Shown: piece after piece, positions 45,205-54,933 of the stretch
Numbering within the stretch: the stretch's first letter is position 1
Layout: each line of letters begins with the position of its first letter
NCBI RefSeq assembly: GCF_005145025.1
Contig: NZ_CP039695.1
Location: forward strand, 2,413,501 to 2,477,500
Source of the DNA: Novosphingobium sp. EMRT-2
GTDB lineage: Bacteria; Pseudomonadota; Alphaproteobacteria; Sphingomonadales; Sphingomonadaceae
Direction: 5' to 3'
Length of the DNA stretch: 64,000 bases
Made by a program: the position numbers and the translations under genes
The notes under the pieces: generated by a model
Told to the model about the DNA's origin: nothing
Databases searched by the model: none
What the model saw: only the letters and a program-made list of their open reading frames with translations

Positions 45205-46359
45205 CTATCCGCGCGTCAGCAGGAATTCCAGCAGCGCCGCCAGGCATTCGCGGCCCAGCAGCTTGCTGCGCTCCGGGCTCCAGCCCTGCGCCGGATCGGG
45301 CAGGTCGGCGTTGTCCTTGAACGGCATTTCCAGCGTCATCGAGACGCAGCCGTGGCTCGCGCCGAAGCGCTCGGCGAGCTGGTTGGTCGACATCGAGAGG
45401 TTGGCCTTGCCCGCTGGGGCCACCGGATAGCCGCGCCGTGTCTGGAAATCGGGCGTTCGCCGTTCGAGGATCGCGCGGTAGCGCCGATAATCCGCGCCCT
45501 GCTGTTCGGTCCACGAAGGGATGCCTTCGAAGCCGGCGATGAACACCGCCGGGATCGCCTCGTCGCCGTGAACGTCGATGGCGAAGTGGACGCCGGTTTC
45601 GTCCATCGCGTCGCGCACGCACAGCACTTCGGGCGAGCGTTCGGCCGATGGGTTATCCCATTCGCGGTTCAGGTTCACGCCTGCCGCGTTGGTGCGCAGG
45701 TGGCCACGCCGCGATCCGTCGGGATTCATGTTGGGCACGATGTGGAAGCGGCAGAGCTGGCGCAGCTTGCGCCCGTGTGGATCGGCGGGATCGGTCAGCA
45801 GTTCGAGCGCGCCTTCCATCCACCATTCGGCCATGCTCTCGCCCGGGTGCTGGCGGGCATAGAGCCAGACCTGGGTTGCGCCCTCGCCCAGCTCCAGCAG
45901 GTCTATCGGTTGGCCATCCAGCGTGGTGCCCAGCGTGCGGTGGGATACGCCCTCGCTGGCCGCCGCCGCCGCGACGAGATCGTGATGCCGCTCCATCGAA
46001 TAGGGCGCGAAATAGGCGAACCAGGCGATGTCGGCGGCGGGGGTGTAGCGGATCGTCAGCGTGCCGCCGTCCGCCGCCGGGTCATAGGTGGATGCGGCGC
46101 GGCCCCAGTATTCGCGGTCTTCCGAAACGCAGGCGTTGTAGTCGGGCCAGCCGCCCGGATAGGCGGACTGGCCGAGTCCCGTGATCGCCAGCGTCAGTTC
46201 GCGCCCCGCCGCGCCGGCCACGCGGAAGTGGAACCACTGGGCGAATTCGGACTGGTAATCGCGCCGGATCGCCAGCCGGGCGGCGGTTCCGTCGATGGAA
46301 AGAATGTCAATGTTGCCGCTGTCGAACGCGGCGTCGATCCGGATGGGGGCTTGGGTCAT
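45205..46359 (-). CDS. M14-family zinc carboxypeptidase (cytosolic carboxypeptidase type)
   Basis: A 384-residue protein. An N-terminal beta-rich domain of the AGTPBP1/CCP type ([27 protein letters not shown]) precedes the peptidase domain. Zinc ligands are H and E in [13 protein letters not shown] and the histidine in [12 protein letters not shown]; the catalytic glutamate is in [23 protein letters not shown] is the substrate-binding segment. Bacterial members of this group are mostly uncharacterised. ATG 46359 overlaps the DUF4136 stop by 4 bases. Confidence 0.93.
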   Translation of the reverse strand: MTQAPIRIDAAFDSGNIDILSIDGTAARLAIRRDYQSEFAQWFHFRVAGAAGRELTLAITGLGQSAYPGGWPDYNACVSEDREYWGRAASTYDPAADGGTLTIRYTPAADIAWFAYFAPYSMERHHDLVAAAAASEGVSHRTLGTTLDGQPIDLLELGEGATQVWLYARQHPGESMAEWWMEGALELLTDPADPHGRKLRQLCRFHIVPNMNPDGSRRGHLRTNAAGVNLNREWDNPSAERSPEVLCVRDAMDETGVHFAIDVHGDEAIPAVFIAGFEGIPSWTEQQGADYRRYRAILERRTPDFQTRRGYPVAPAGKANLSMSTNQLAERFGASHGCVSMTLEMPFKDNADLPDPAQGWSPERSKLLGRECLAALLEFLLTRG

Positions 46360-46958
46360 TTGACCTGGATAGTCTCTCCGGACTTGCCGGGGAAGTCCGC
46401 GAACAGCGCATGGGCCAGGCGCGGCGCGACACTGGCCGCGTCGGCATCCTTCTTCTTCGCGTTGTCGCGCGATTCGGCGCGGCCTTCCCACAGCGCCTGC
46501 CCCGTCGCGCGGTCGCGGATCGTCACGGACAGGCGGGTATCGGTCCATTCGCGCGATCCGCCGCCCAGGCTGAAGCCGACGCCCAGGCCCACGCCGCTGT
46601 GCCAGCCGCCAGTGGAGCCGCCCACGCCCACGCTGACCGGCCCACGCTGGCGTTCCTGCCGCTCGGTGCGCCGTTCCACCCGCACTTCGACGAGCGCGTC
46701 CGCCGCGCCGGCGGTCGCCGCGCCAAAGCCACGGGTCGCCACTTCGCGCATGACCGCATCGTTCCACAGCGCGGTTTCGAGACCGGCGGGGTCTTCGCCC
46801 GGCGCGGGGGCCAGCGCCAGCGCGGCGCCCGGCGCCAGCTTCGCCAGCGATTCGGGGGTGTGGAACCGCGTGACTTCGACCGGGGCAGCGAACGCCACGC
46901 CGGGCGCGGCCGGCAAGGCGGCCAGCACAAGGGCGGAAGCAATCAGCAGGCGGCGCAT
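46356..46958 (-). CDS. DUF4136 family secreted protein
   Basis: A 200-residue protein with a signal peptide ([24 protein letters not shown]). The mature part starts [14 protein letters not shown], contains a glycine-rich strand region ([11 protein letters not shown]) and ends with [11 protein letters not shown] and [18 protein letters not shown], the usual DUF4136 C-terminus. It overlaps the carboxypeptidase start and follows a paralogue on the same strand. Function unknown; likely periplasmic. Confidence 0.85.
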   Translation of the reverse strand: MRRLLIASALVLAALPAAPGVAFAAPVEVTRFHTPESLAKLAPGAALALAPAPGEDPAGLETALWNDAVMREVATRGFGAATAGAADALVEVRVERRTERQERQRGPVSVGVGGSTGGWHSGVGLGVGFSLGGGSREWTDTRLSVTIRDRATGQALWEGRAESRDNAKKKDADAASVAPRLAHALFADFPGKSGETIQVK

Positions 46959-47033
46959 CGGCGTATCCTCAATCGTTGTCCCGGTAACCGATATGGGCGT
47001 GATACGTGCCCGTGCAACCGCAGGTTGCTCCGA

Positions 47034-47780
47034 TCAGGGCTGGAGCGCGGCCACTTCGGTGCCTTCGGGGAACTTCGCGAACAGCGCGGTGGCCAGCCGC
47101 GTGGCGACGGCGGTGTTGTCCAGCCCGGCCTCGCCCTCGCGCGCGACGCCTTCGGCATGGCCTTCCCACAGCACGTGCCGCGTCGCCTTGTCGCGAATGC
47201 GCACTTCCAGCCGCGTGCCGATGATCGCCTTCTTCGGCTTGGACAGATCGACCGCCAGCGCCAGCCCCACGCCGCTGCCACGGTTGCTGATCGTGGTGCT
47301 CATCGCGCCGCTGACGGGCTTGTGGGGGGCTTCCTCGGGCTGGACCACCGAATGGCTGACCGCCACTTCGGCCACCTGCCCGCCGTCCGCGCCCGACGTG
47401 GCGGTGTTGTAGCCGTGCCCGGCAAGCTGATCGACCACCGCCGCCTCATAGACCGGCAGTTTGGCGTCGGGCTCGACGTTGTCCTCGCTGCCGTCGTAGC
47501 CATCGGGTGCGACGGCGGCGATCACGATCGGCCCCTGCCCCAGCGCGCTGCCGGCGTCGGCCGCGCGGAACGTGGTGACATCGACCTTTTTGGACGGTTC
47601 GCTGCCCGTCCGGCTGTCGCGGGCGTTCGCTCCGTATGGTCCGAACGGATCGCGCCCCCAACTCCCGCCGCCCCAGCCGCCACCATAGGGCTGCGCCTGC
47701 AGCGCCGCCGGCGCGCCGGTCAGCACGGCCGCCGCGATCAGGAGGGACGAAAGGGCGGAGGTTTTGCGAACCCGGGGCAT
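47034..47780 (-). CDS. DUF4136 family secreted protein, paralogue
   Basis: A 248-residue protein with a signal peptide (about residues 1-30, SSLLIAAAVLTGAPAALQA), then a glycine/tyrosine-rich segment (YGGGWGGGSWG) and a DUF4136 domain ending HVLWEGHAEG and LATALFAKFPEGTEVAAL. That C-terminus mirrors the downstream gene, so the two are paralogues, 75 bases apart. ATG 47780 is chosen because the signal peptide begins there. Divergent from galE. Confidence 0.83.
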   Translation of the reverse strand: MPRVRKTSALSSLLIAAAVLTGAPAALQAQPYGGGWGGGSWGRDPFGPYGANARDSRTGSEPSKKVDVTTFRAADAGSALGQGPIVIAAVAPDGYDGSEDNVEPDAKLPVYEAAVVDQLAGHGYNTATSGADGGQVAEVAVSHSVVQPEEAPHKPVSGAMSTTISNRGSGVGLALAVDLSKPKKAIIGTRLEVRIRDKATRHVLWEGHAEGVAREGEAGLDNTAVATRLATALFAKFPEGTEVAALQP

Positions 47781-47931
47781 GGCGTGTGATCTTTCGGTAA
47801 GGGCTTCGACGGCGATCCCGCCCGCGCGATGACACGCCGGCGCTTTCACCTGACTGAACGCACGACTTAATGATTCCCTGCGAATCTTGCTGCTAGAGCG
47901 GAGTGCCTGATGCATCCGGAGTGATTCGCGC

Positions 47932-48936
47932 ATGACCAAAGTACCCGTCCTCGTCACTGGTGGCGCAGGCTATATCGGCAGTCATGCCGTGCTGGCGCTC
48001 AAGGACGCGGGGTGGCCCGTCAGCGTGATCGACAACCTGACCACGGGGTTCCGTTTCGCCCTTCCCGATGGCGTGCCGTTCTACCAGGGGGATATCGAGG
48101 ACGGCGATCTGCTGGCGCGGATCATCGCGGAGCAGGGGATCGGGGCGGTGATGCACTTCGCCGGATCGGTCGTGGTGCCCGAATCGGTCGAGAACCCGCT
48201 GAAATACTACCACAACAACACCGCCAAGAGCCGCGCGCTGATCGAATCGGCGGTGAAGGGCGGCGTCCGCCACTTCATCTTCAGCTCGACCGCCGCAACC
48301 TATGGCGTGCCCGAGGTTTCGCCGGTGACCGAGGACAGCCCGAAGCGGCCGATCAATCCCTATGGCATGTCCAAGCTGATGACCGAGATCATGCTGGCCG
48401 ATATCGCCCGGGCGCACCCGCTGAACTTCTGCGCGCTGCGCTATTTCAACGTGGCCGGGGCCGATCCGCAGGCGCGCACCGGCCAGTCGACCGCCGGGGC
48501 GACGCATCTGATCAAGGTCGCGGTCGAGGCGGCGCTGGGCAAGCGCGGCCATGTCGCGGTGTTCGGCACCGACTATGCCACGCCCGACGGCACGGGCGTG
48601 CGCGACTATATCCATGTGTCGGACCTGGCCGAAGCGCACGTGCTGGCACTGGGCGCGCTGATCGAGCAGCCGGAACGGTCGTTGACCATGAACTGCGGCT
48701 ATGGGCGCGGCTTCTCGGTGCTGGAAGTGCTGGACGCGGTGGACCGCGTCACCAACCGCACCATCGTTCGCCAGATGGAAGGGCGCCGCGCCGGGGACCC
48801 CGATTCGCTGATTTCCGACAACAGCCGGATCCGGGCGACCGTGCCGTGGGTGCCGAAATATGCCGATCTCGAAACCATCGTCACGCACGCGCTGGCGTGG
48901 GAACGCAGGCTGACGGAGATCCTTGGCGAAGGTTGA
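47932..48936 (+). CDS. galE: UDP-glucose 4-epimerase
   Basis: Interconverts UDP-glucose and UDP-galactose. A 334-residue extended SDR: NAD site VTGGAGYIGSHAVLAL, catalytic serine/threonine in FSSTAATYGVPE, YGMSK as the Tyr-x3-Lys pair and the substrate region RYFNVAGADPQARTGQ. VRDYIHVSDLAEAHV is conserved in GalE. ATG 47932 is the first in-frame start. No other Leloir genes are adjacent. Confidence 0.94.
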   Translation: MTKVPVLVTGGAGYIGSHAVLALKDAGWPVSVIDNLTTGFRFALPDGVPFYQGDIEDGDLLARIIAEQGIGAVMHFAGSVVVPESVENPLKYYHNNTAKSRALIESAVKGGVRHFIFSSTAATYGVPEVSPVTEDSPKRPINPYGMSKLMTEIMLADIARAHPLNFCALRYFNVAGADPQARTGQSTAGATHLIKVAVEAALGKRGHVAVFGTDYATPDGTGVRDYIHVSDLAEAHVLALGALIEQPERSLTMNCGYGRGFSVLEVLDAVDRVTNRTIVRQMEGRRAGDPDSLISDNSRIRATVPWVPKYADLETIVTHALAWERRLTEILGEG

Positions 48937-49008
48937 CTTTCCCCCGCCCCGCCCTTATCGGCGCGCCTTCAGTTTCAAGCCCGGTCGCTTCGGGCAAAGG
49001 GATTCGTC

Positions 49009-49134
49009 ATGAAGATTCGCAACAGCCTGAAGTCGCTCAAGGACCGTCACCGGGATAACCGCGTGATCCGCCGCCGTGGCCGGACCTACGTCATCAACAA
49101 GACCAACCGTCGCTTCAAGGCGCGCCAGGGCTGA
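49009..49134 (+). CDS. rpmJ: Ribosomal protein bL36
   Basis: A 41-residue basic protein, [17 protein letters not shown] then [20 protein letters not shown]. It is the cysteine-free, 41-residue form of L36 (no zinc-ribbon cysteines), the form standard in alphaproteobacteria. It is transcribed alone or with galE and is followed by two hairpins. Confidence 0.96.
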   Translation: MKIRNSLKSLKDRHRDNRVIRRRGRTYVINKTNRRFKARQG

Positions 49135-49145
49135 TCCGGCTCTGG

Positions 49146-49235
49146 CGGAAGCGTTCCTGCATCAGCCGGAACGCTTCCGTCCTGATTGATCGACCGCCTC
49201 TTGCAGAGGCCGGCTGCCCCCGCAATTGCGGGGGC
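49146..49235 (+). terminator. Two hairpins after rpmJ
   Basis: The first, CGGAAGCGTTCC / GGAACGCTTCCG (49146-49157 with 49168-49179), has a 10-base loop. The second, GCCCCCGC-AATT-GCGGGGGC (49216-49235), is followed by GCGTTTGTTT and looks like the actual terminator. It ends 23 bases before the GTG of the next gene, so that gene needs its own promoter or read-through. Confidence 0.7.
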
Positions 49236-49258
49236 GCGTTTGTTTGCGGGGATGCAAC

Positions 49259-49885
49259 GTGAACCAGCCGAACGGTGCCCCGATCGATGCTGTCGTGTGG
49301 GACATCGGCCGCGTGCTGGTGCAGTGGCGAATCGCCTCGCTTTACGAAAAGCTGATCGCCGATCCGCGCGAGCTGGACTGGTTTCTGGCCAACGTGGTGA
49401 CCGAGGAATGGCACGCGCAGCATGACGCGGGCGTTCCACTGGCGGAGATGATCGCCGCGCGCTCTGCCGAATTTCCCGCCTATCGCGCTCTGATCGAAGC
49501 CTATGCGCCCAACTGGCTGGACGCGGTGCCGGGGCCGGTCGCCGGCACGCACGAACTGGTCCGGGCGCTGGACGCGCGCGGGATACCGCAGTTTTCGATC
49601 ACCAATTTCGGCGCCGATACCTGGGCGATGTTCCGGCCGACCTTCCCGGTCCTCGACCATTTCCGCGATATCGTGGTGTCCGGCGTGGAAAAGCTGATCA
49701 AGCCCGATGCGGCGATCTATGCGCTGGCGGCCCGCCGTTTCGGCCTGGCACCGCAGCGGATGCTGTTCATCGACGACAACGCAGCCAATATCGCGGCGGC
49801 GGCCGCGCTCGGCTGGCATACCCACCATTTCCGCGATGATGCCGCCGCGCTGCGCGCCGATCTCGAAGCGCGCGGCCTGCTCTGA
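49259..49885 (+). CDS. HAD-superfamily hydrolase (subfamily IA)
   Basis: A 208-residue phosphatase-like protein. Motif I, with the nucleophilic aspartate, is VVWDIGRVLVQW; motif II is in FSITNFGAD; the motif III lysine is in KLIKPDAAIYAL; motif IV is MLFIDDNAANIAAA. These fit the haloacid dehalogenase/phosphoglycolate-phosphatase-like group. GTG 49259 is chosen, with GGGGA 6 bases upstream; a GTG at 49226 lies inside the terminator hairpin and is unlikely. Substrate unknown. Confidence 0.9.
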   Translation: MNQPNGAPIDAVVWDIGRVLVQWRIASLYEKLIADPRELDWFLANVVTEEWHAQHDAGVPLAEMIAARSAEFPAYRALIEAYAPNWLDAVPGPVAGTHELVRALDARGIPQFSITNFGADTWAMFRPTFPVLDHFRDIVVSGVEKLIKPDAAIYALAARRFGLAPQRMLFIDDNAANIAAAAALGWHTHHFRDDAAALRADLEARGLL

Positions 49886-49967
49886 ACCCCACTGTTGCGG
49901 CAGCGGGCGCTTGATCTTGCCCCCTTCCGCCGCCTAGCGTCGCAGCCTTACTTCGGCGGGGAGAGCT

Positions 49968-51251
49968 ATGGCATCGGGCGCGCAGCATGGATCGAAGGAA
50001 GCGCCGGGCCGGTTGCGTTCGATTTTCAGCGGATCGGTGGGCAATCTCATCGAATGGTACGACTGGTACGTCTATGCCGCGTTCTCGCTCTATTTCGCCT
50101 CGGCGTTCTTTCCCAAGGGCGATTCCACCGCGCAGCTGCTGAACACCGCCGCGATCTTCGCGGTGGGCTTCCTGATGCGCCCGGTCGGCGGCTGGCTGAT
50201 GGGGCTCTACGCCGATCGCGCGGGGCGCAAGACGGCGCTGACCGCGTCCGTGCTGCTGATGTGCCTGGGATCGCTGATCGTCGGGCTGACGCCGGGCTAT
50301 GACCGGATCGGCGTGGCCGCGCCGGTGCTGCTGGTGATCGCGCGGCTGTTGCAGGGCCTCAGCGTCGGCGGCGAATACGGCGCGAGCGCGACGTACCTGT
50401 CCGAAGTGGCCTCGGCCGAGCGGCGCGGCTTCTGGTCCAGTTTCCAGTACGTTACCCTGATCATGGGGCAGTTGCTTGCGCTGGGCGTGCTGATCGTGCT
50501 GCAACAGGTGCTGACGGAGCAGCAGCTCCACGCCTGGGGCTGGCGCGTGCCGTTCCTGATCGGCGCGGCCTGCGCCGTTGCCGCGCTGTGGCTGCGCCGG
50601 ACCATGCACGAAACCGCTGCGTTCGAGCAGGAGCGCGAACACCAGCCCTCGCTGCGCCGCCTGCTCGCCCACCCGCGCGAGGTGCTGACGGTGGTGGGCC
50701 TGACCATGGGCGGTACGGTCGCGTTCTATACCTTCACCACCTATGCGCAGAAGTTCATGGTCAACACCGCCGGCTGGTCGAAGGAGGACGCGACGCTGGT
50801 CTCCGCGCTGGTGCTGGCGGGCTTCATGGTGCTGCAACCGCTGGTCGGCGCACTGTCGGACCGGATCGGGCGGCGACCGCTGCTGCTGGCCTTCGGGCTG
50901 GTGGGCGCGGTCATCACCGTGCCGCTGATGCGCGCTCTGGCGGTGACGCACGATTTCTGGACCGGGTTCGCCCTGCTGATGGCGGCGCTGGTCGTGGTCA
51001 GCGGCTATACCGCGATCAACGCGGTGGTGAAGGCCGAACTGTTCCCCGCCGGCATCCGCGCGCTGGGCGTGGGCCTGCCCTATGCGGTGACCGTGTCCGT
51101 GTTCGGTGGATCGGCCGAATATATCGCGCTGTGGTTCAAGACCGAAGGCTGGGAAGACGGCTATTTCTGGTATGTGGCCGGCTGCATCGCGGTATCGTTC
51201 GTGGTCTACCTGCTGATGCCCGATACGCGAAAGACATCGCGAATCGCCTGA
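49968..51251 (+). CDS. MFS transporter of the metabolite:H+ symporter (MHS) family
   Basis: A 427-residue twelve-helix permease related to KgtP and ShiA. GNLIEWYDWYVYAAFSLYFA and the loop GLYADRAGRKTAL are hallmark segments; LLQGLSVGGEYGASATYLSE is the MHS signature. Likely substrates are dicarboxylates such as 2-oxoglutarate or other organic acids. It starts at ATG 49968 after GGGGAGAG. It converges on pgeF across the second 84-bp repeat. Confidence 0.93.
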   Translation: MASGAQHGSKEAPGRLRSIFSGSVGNLIEWYDWYVYAAFSLYFASAFFPKGDSTAQLLNTAAIFAVGFLMRPVGGWLMGLYADRAGRKTALTASVLLMCLGSLIVGLTPGYDRIGVAAPVLLVIARLLQGLSVGGEYGASATYLSEVASAERRGFWSSFQYVTLIMGQLLALGVLIVLQQVLTEQQLHAWGWRVPFLIGAACAVAALWLRRTMHETAAFEQEREHQPSLRRLLAHPREVLTVVGLTMGGTVAFYTFTTYAQKFMVNTAGWSKEDATLVSALVLAGFMVLQPLVGALSDRIGRRPLLLAFGLVGAVITVPLMRALAVTHDFWTGFALLMAALVVVSGYTAINAVVKAELFPAGIRALGVGLPYAVTVSVFGGSAEYIALWFKTEGWEDGYFWYVAGCIAVSFVVYLLMPDTRKTSRIA

Positions 51252-51276
51252 AGCATGACGCCGGGTTGACCCGCTT

Positions 51277-51360
51277 CGTCATTGCGAGCGGCACGCGACG
51301 CAATCCAGAGTCCCGCGCGCGGCTCTGGATTGCCGCGGGGCTTTGCCCCTCGCAATGACG
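51277..51360. repeat. 84-bp palindromic dispersed repeat, copy 2 (inverted)
   Basis: The reverse complement of this segment matches 33205-33288 at 81 of 84 positions. It occupies most of the 117-base gap between the convergent stops of the MFS and pgeF genes, the same kind of location as copy 1. No target duplication or transposase is seen. Confidence 0.9.
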
Positions 51361-51368
51361 ATCAAAGG

Positions 51369-52166
51369 CTATGCCGTCCGGTTTTGTGGCAGCGCGATCA
51401 GCGAAATCTCGCGGCCGTAGTCCGGCTCGCCCCGGTGCGTGGCGCGGCGGAACGAATAGAAGCGGTCGGGCTGGCTATAGGTATCCTCGCCCAGCATGGC
51501 GACCGTGCCGACGCCCGCGGCGTGGAGCCGCGCGGCGACGTAGCCTTCCAGATCGAACCAGGCGTGCCCCGCCTTGCCGGCGCGGAAGAAGCGCGCGTTG
51601 GCCGGGTCGGCGGCCAGGAAGCGGTCCTCGAAGGTGGCGTCCACCTCGTAGCTTTTCTGCGCGATGCACGGGCCGACGACGGCGGCGATGTCCGCGCGGC
51701 TGGCGCCCAGCGCTTCCATCGCCGTGATGGTATTGTCGGTCACTCCGCCGAACGCGCCTTTCCAGCCGGCGTGCGCCGCGCCGATCACCCCGGCTTTTGC
51801 GTCATGGAAAAGCACGGGGGCGCAATCGGCGGTGAGAATGCCCAGCACCACGCCGGGCAGGCGGGTGACGAGCGCGTCGGCCTTCGGGCGGTCGCTCTCG
51901 GGCCACGGCTCGGTCACCGTCACCACGTCGGGCGAATGGATCTGATAGGCACAGACGAGCCGGCCGCCGGGAAGGACGGCTTCGCTTGCGCGGCGGCGGT
52001 TCTCGGCCGTGGCGGCGGGATCGTCCTCGCTGCCCCAGCCGACGTTGAGGCCGGCGAGCAGCCCTTCGCTCACCCCGCCGCGCCGGCCCAGGAAGCCATG
52101 CGCCGTGCCGCCCAGCGCCGGGTGGGTGAGCACGTCCACGCCGGCGGTGCCCGCAACCTCTCCCAC
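51369..52166 (-). CDS. pgeF: Peptidoglycan editing factor PgeF (YfiH/DUF152, laccase-domain protein)
   Basis: A 265-residue protein of the purine-nucleoside/UDP-MurNAc-peptide hydrolase family. The metal-binding residues are in YQIHSPDVV, LTADCAPVLF and GAAHAGWKGAFGGV. In E. coli PgeF removes mis-incorporated serine from peptidoglycan precursors. The likely start is GTG 52166, immediately after the pepN stop, so the two genes form one unit. Confidence 0.9.
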   Translation of the reverse strand: MGEVAGTAGVDVLTHPALGGTAHGFLGRRGGVSEGLLAGLNVGWGSEDDPAATAENRRRASEAVLPGGRLVCAYQIHSPDVVTVTEPWPESDRPKADALVTRLPGVVLGILTADCAPVLFHDAKAGVIGAAHAGWKGAFGGVTDNTITAMEALGASRADIAAVVGPCIAQKSYEVDATFEDRFLAADPANARFFRAGKAGHAWFDLEGYVAARLHAAGVGTVAMLGEDTYSQPDRFYSFRRATHRGEPDYGREISLIALPQNRTA

Positions 52167-52167
52167 C

Positions 52168-54828
52168 TCAGCTGTCCAGGCTGCGCGTGACCTGTTCGCG
52201 CACGTCGCGCGACAGCGTGGAGCAGGCGGCGATGCGTTCCAGCTCCGCCCGCATCAGCGCGGCGCGGCCCGGCTCCACCTTGCGCCAGCGGCCCAGCGGC
52301 GGCACGAAGCGCGCGGCGGTGTTGGCGTTGATCGGATCCAGCGCCAGGATCAGGTCCGCGATTAGGCGATAGCCTTCGCCGTCGGGATTGTGGAACGCCT
52401 GCGGGTTGGCCGCGAACGCCATGTAGAGCGAGCGCACCCGGTTGGGGTTGGTCATGGTGAAGTCCGGATGGGCGGCCAGCGCCTTCACGTGCGAGATCGC
52501 CTGCGGGTGCAGCGAGCCCGCCTGGAGCGAGAACCACTTGTCGATCACCAGCATGTTGCCGGCGAAGCGCTGGTGGAAATCGGCCAGCGCCGCCTCGCGC
52601 TCGGGTGCGGACAGGCCGCACAGCACCATCAGCGCGCCCTGCCGGTCGGTCATGTTGTCGGCCGCGTCGTATTGCGCCTTGGCGCGCCGGGCGGCTTCGG
52701 CGGGGTCGGCCGCGGCCAGATAGACCAGCGCCTGCGTCTTCAGCTTGCGCGCGCCGCGCGCGGCGGCGTCGAGGCTGTAGGGCACGGCGGAGCAGCGATC
52801 ATGAAGCGCGATGATCTCCGCCCGCAACCGCGTGCCGAGGTGCTGCTTCAGCGCTTCGCGTTCGGCATGGACGCGCGAGGGATCGACCCCGGCGATCTGT
52901 TCGGCGAGATAGGCTTCGCCGGGCAGGATCACCAGTTCGCCGCGCATCAGGTCGTCGAGTTTGGCGTCGGCCAGGATCGTGCCGAAGGCTTCGGTAATCG
53001 CCGCTTCGCCGGTCGCGCGCGCGGCATCGTCGAGCGTGCCGGTCACCGCCGCGACAAGATGCTGGACGACCAGCTGCTGCATCGCCTCGTACCGGGCGAA
53101 GGGATCGTCGTCATGTTCGGCCAGGAACACGAGGTCGGCCGTCGTCGCCGGGCTGGTGATCGCCACGGGCGCGGAAAAGCACCGGTTGATCGACAGCACT
53201 GGTGCCTCGGCATGGCCTTCGAACGTGAAGGCCTGTTCCGCCTCTTCCAGCACCAGCAGGTGCTCGCCCCGGTGCGTGCCGGTGGCGCGGTCGAACAGCG
53301 CGGTGCGCAGCGGGATCGGCATCGGCTGCTTGACCGGCTGGCCGGGCGTGAGCGGCACAGTCTGGCGGAGCGTGAGCGTGACGGTGCCCGATGCCGCGTC
53401 GTGCGCCAGCGCCGCGTTCACCCTGGGCGTGCCGGCCTGTTCGTACCAGCGGCGGAATTTCGTGAGGTCCAGCCCTGCCCCGTCCTCGATCGCCTTGACG
53501 AAATCCTCGCAGGTCGCCGCCTCGCCATCGTGGCGCGCGAAATAGAGGTCGGTGCCCTTGCGGAAGCGTTCCGGCCCGGCCAGCACGGTCATCATGCGGA
53601 TGACTTCGGCGCCCTTGTTATAGACCGTGGCGGTGTAGAAATTCGAGATTTCCGCGTAGCTGTCGGGCCGGATGGGGTGGGCAAGCGGCCCCGAATCCTC
53701 GGGAAACTGCGCCGCGCGCAGCACGCGCACGTCCTCGATCCGCTTGACCGGCGGCGATCCGCGATCGGCGCTGAACTGCTGGTCGCGCAGCACGGTGAAG
53801 CCTTCCTTGAGGCTGAGCTGGAACCAGTCGCGGCAGGTCACGCGGTTGCCCGACCAGTTGTGAAAGTATTCATGCGCGACCACGCCTTCGATCGCGTCGT
53901 AGTCCGCATCGGTCGCGGTTTCCGGATCGGCCAGGATGTAGCGCGTGTTGAAGACGTTGAGACCCTTGTTCTCCATCGCGCCGGCGTTGAAGTCGGAGAC
54001 GGCGACGATGTTGAACAGGTCGAGATCGTATTCGCGGCCGTAAACGTCCTCGTCCCATTTCATCGAGGCGATCAGTGAACGCATGGCGTGGCCGGTGCGC
54101 GTCTCGTCGCCGGCGCGGACCCAGATCGCCAGATCGACCTTGCGGCCGGACCGGGTGGTGAAGCTGTCGCGCGTGGGCACCAGATCGCCCGCCACCAGCG
54201 CGAAGAGATAGGACGGCTTGGGCCAGGGGTCGTGCCATTCGGCCCAGTGCGTGCCGTCCGGCCCCTCTCCCTGCGACACCGGATTGCCGTTCGAGAGTAG
54301 CACCGGAAAGCGCGCTTTGTCGCCCGTCATCCGCACCGTGTAGCGGCTCAGCACGTCGGGCCGGTCGGGGAAGAAGGTGATCCGCCGGAATCCCTCCGCC
54401 TCGCACTGGGTGCAGAGCATCCCGCCGGACGCGTAGAGACCGGAAAGCTGTGTGTTCGCAGTGGGATCGACCAGAGTTTCGATGCCGATTTGGTGCTTTC
54501 CGCCCGGCAGGTCGATCAGCAGCGCATCGCCGTCCATGCGCCAGTCGTTGTGGGGCAGGCCGTCCACGGTCACGCTTGCGGGACGCAGGCTATCCCCGTC
54601 GAGACGGAGCGTGCGCGCGCCGTCGCCCGCCGGGTTGCGTTCGACCGAAAGCGTCGCCTGCACGCGGGTTTCGGTGAGCGACAGGGCGAAATCGAGCGCG
54701 ATTTCCGGCACCAGCCACACGGGCGGCTGATAGTCGGCACGATGGATCACGGCAGGCTGTGCCGGCGCCGGAGCGTCGATTGCGGGGGTGGCCTGGGAAG
54801 CGGACGGCGGGTTGGCGAGGTCGTTCAT
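52168..54828 (-). CDS. pepN: Aminopeptidase N (M1 family)
   Basis: An 886-residue cytoplasmic zinc aminopeptidase. The exopeptidase motif GAMENKGLN and the zinc motif HEYFHNWSGNRVT with downstream glutamate (LKEGFTVLRDQQF) are intact, as in E. coli PepN. A proline/alanine-rich N-terminal tail of about 30 residues precedes the N-domain. ATG 54828 is used; the frame stays open upstream through the divergent protease gene but encodes nothing plausible there. Adjacent to pgeF downstream. Confidence 0.95.
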   Translation of the reverse strand: MNDLANPPSASQATPAIDAPAPAQPAVIHRADYQPPVWLVPEIALDFALSLTETRVQATLSVERNPAGDGARTLRLDGDSLRPASVTVDGLPHNDWRMDGDALLIDLPGGKHQIGIETLVDPTANTQLSGLYASGGMLCTQCEAEGFRRITFFPDRPDVLSRYTVRMTGDKARFPVLLSNGNPVSQGEGPDGTHWAEWHDPWPKPSYLFALVAGDLVPTRDSFTTRSGRKVDLAIWVRAGDETRTGHAMRSLIASMKWDEDVYGREYDLDLFNIVAVSDFNAGAMENKGLNVFNTRYILADPETATDADYDAIEGVVAHEYFHNWSGNRVTCRDWFQLSLKEGFTVLRDQQFSADRGSPPVKRIEDVRVLRAAQFPEDSGPLAHPIRPDSYAEISNFYTATVYNKGAEVIRMMTVLAGPERFRKGTDLYFARHDGEAATCEDFVKAIEDGAGLDLTKFRRWYEQAGTPRVNAALAHDAASGTVTLTLRQTVPLTPGQPVKQPMPIPLRTALFDRATGTHRGEHLLVLEEAEQAFTFEGHAEAPVLSINRCFSAPVAITSPATTADLVFLAEHDDDPFARYEAMQQLVVQHLVAAVTGTLDDAARATGEAAITEAFGTILADAKLDDLMRGELVILPGEAYLAEQIAGVDPSRVHAEREALKQHLGTRLRAEIIALHDRCSAVPYSLDAAARGARKLKTQALVYLAAADPAEAARRAKAQYDAADNMTDRQGALMVLCGLSAPEREAALADFHQRFAGNMLVIDKWFSLQAGSLHPQAISHVKALAAHPDFTMTNPNRVRSLYMAFAANPQAFHNPDGEGYRLIADLILALDPINANTAARFVPPLGRWRKVEPGRAALMRAELERIAACSTLSRDVREQVTRSLDS

Positions 54829-54933
54829 GGTGCCAATGTAGGGCCAAGCAGGCCAAGGGCAATCGCCAAACGCTCTTGACTCCAGACGGTTTCGCCGCGC
54901 AGGCCTTGTTGAACGACCGTTTGAGGACTGTGA

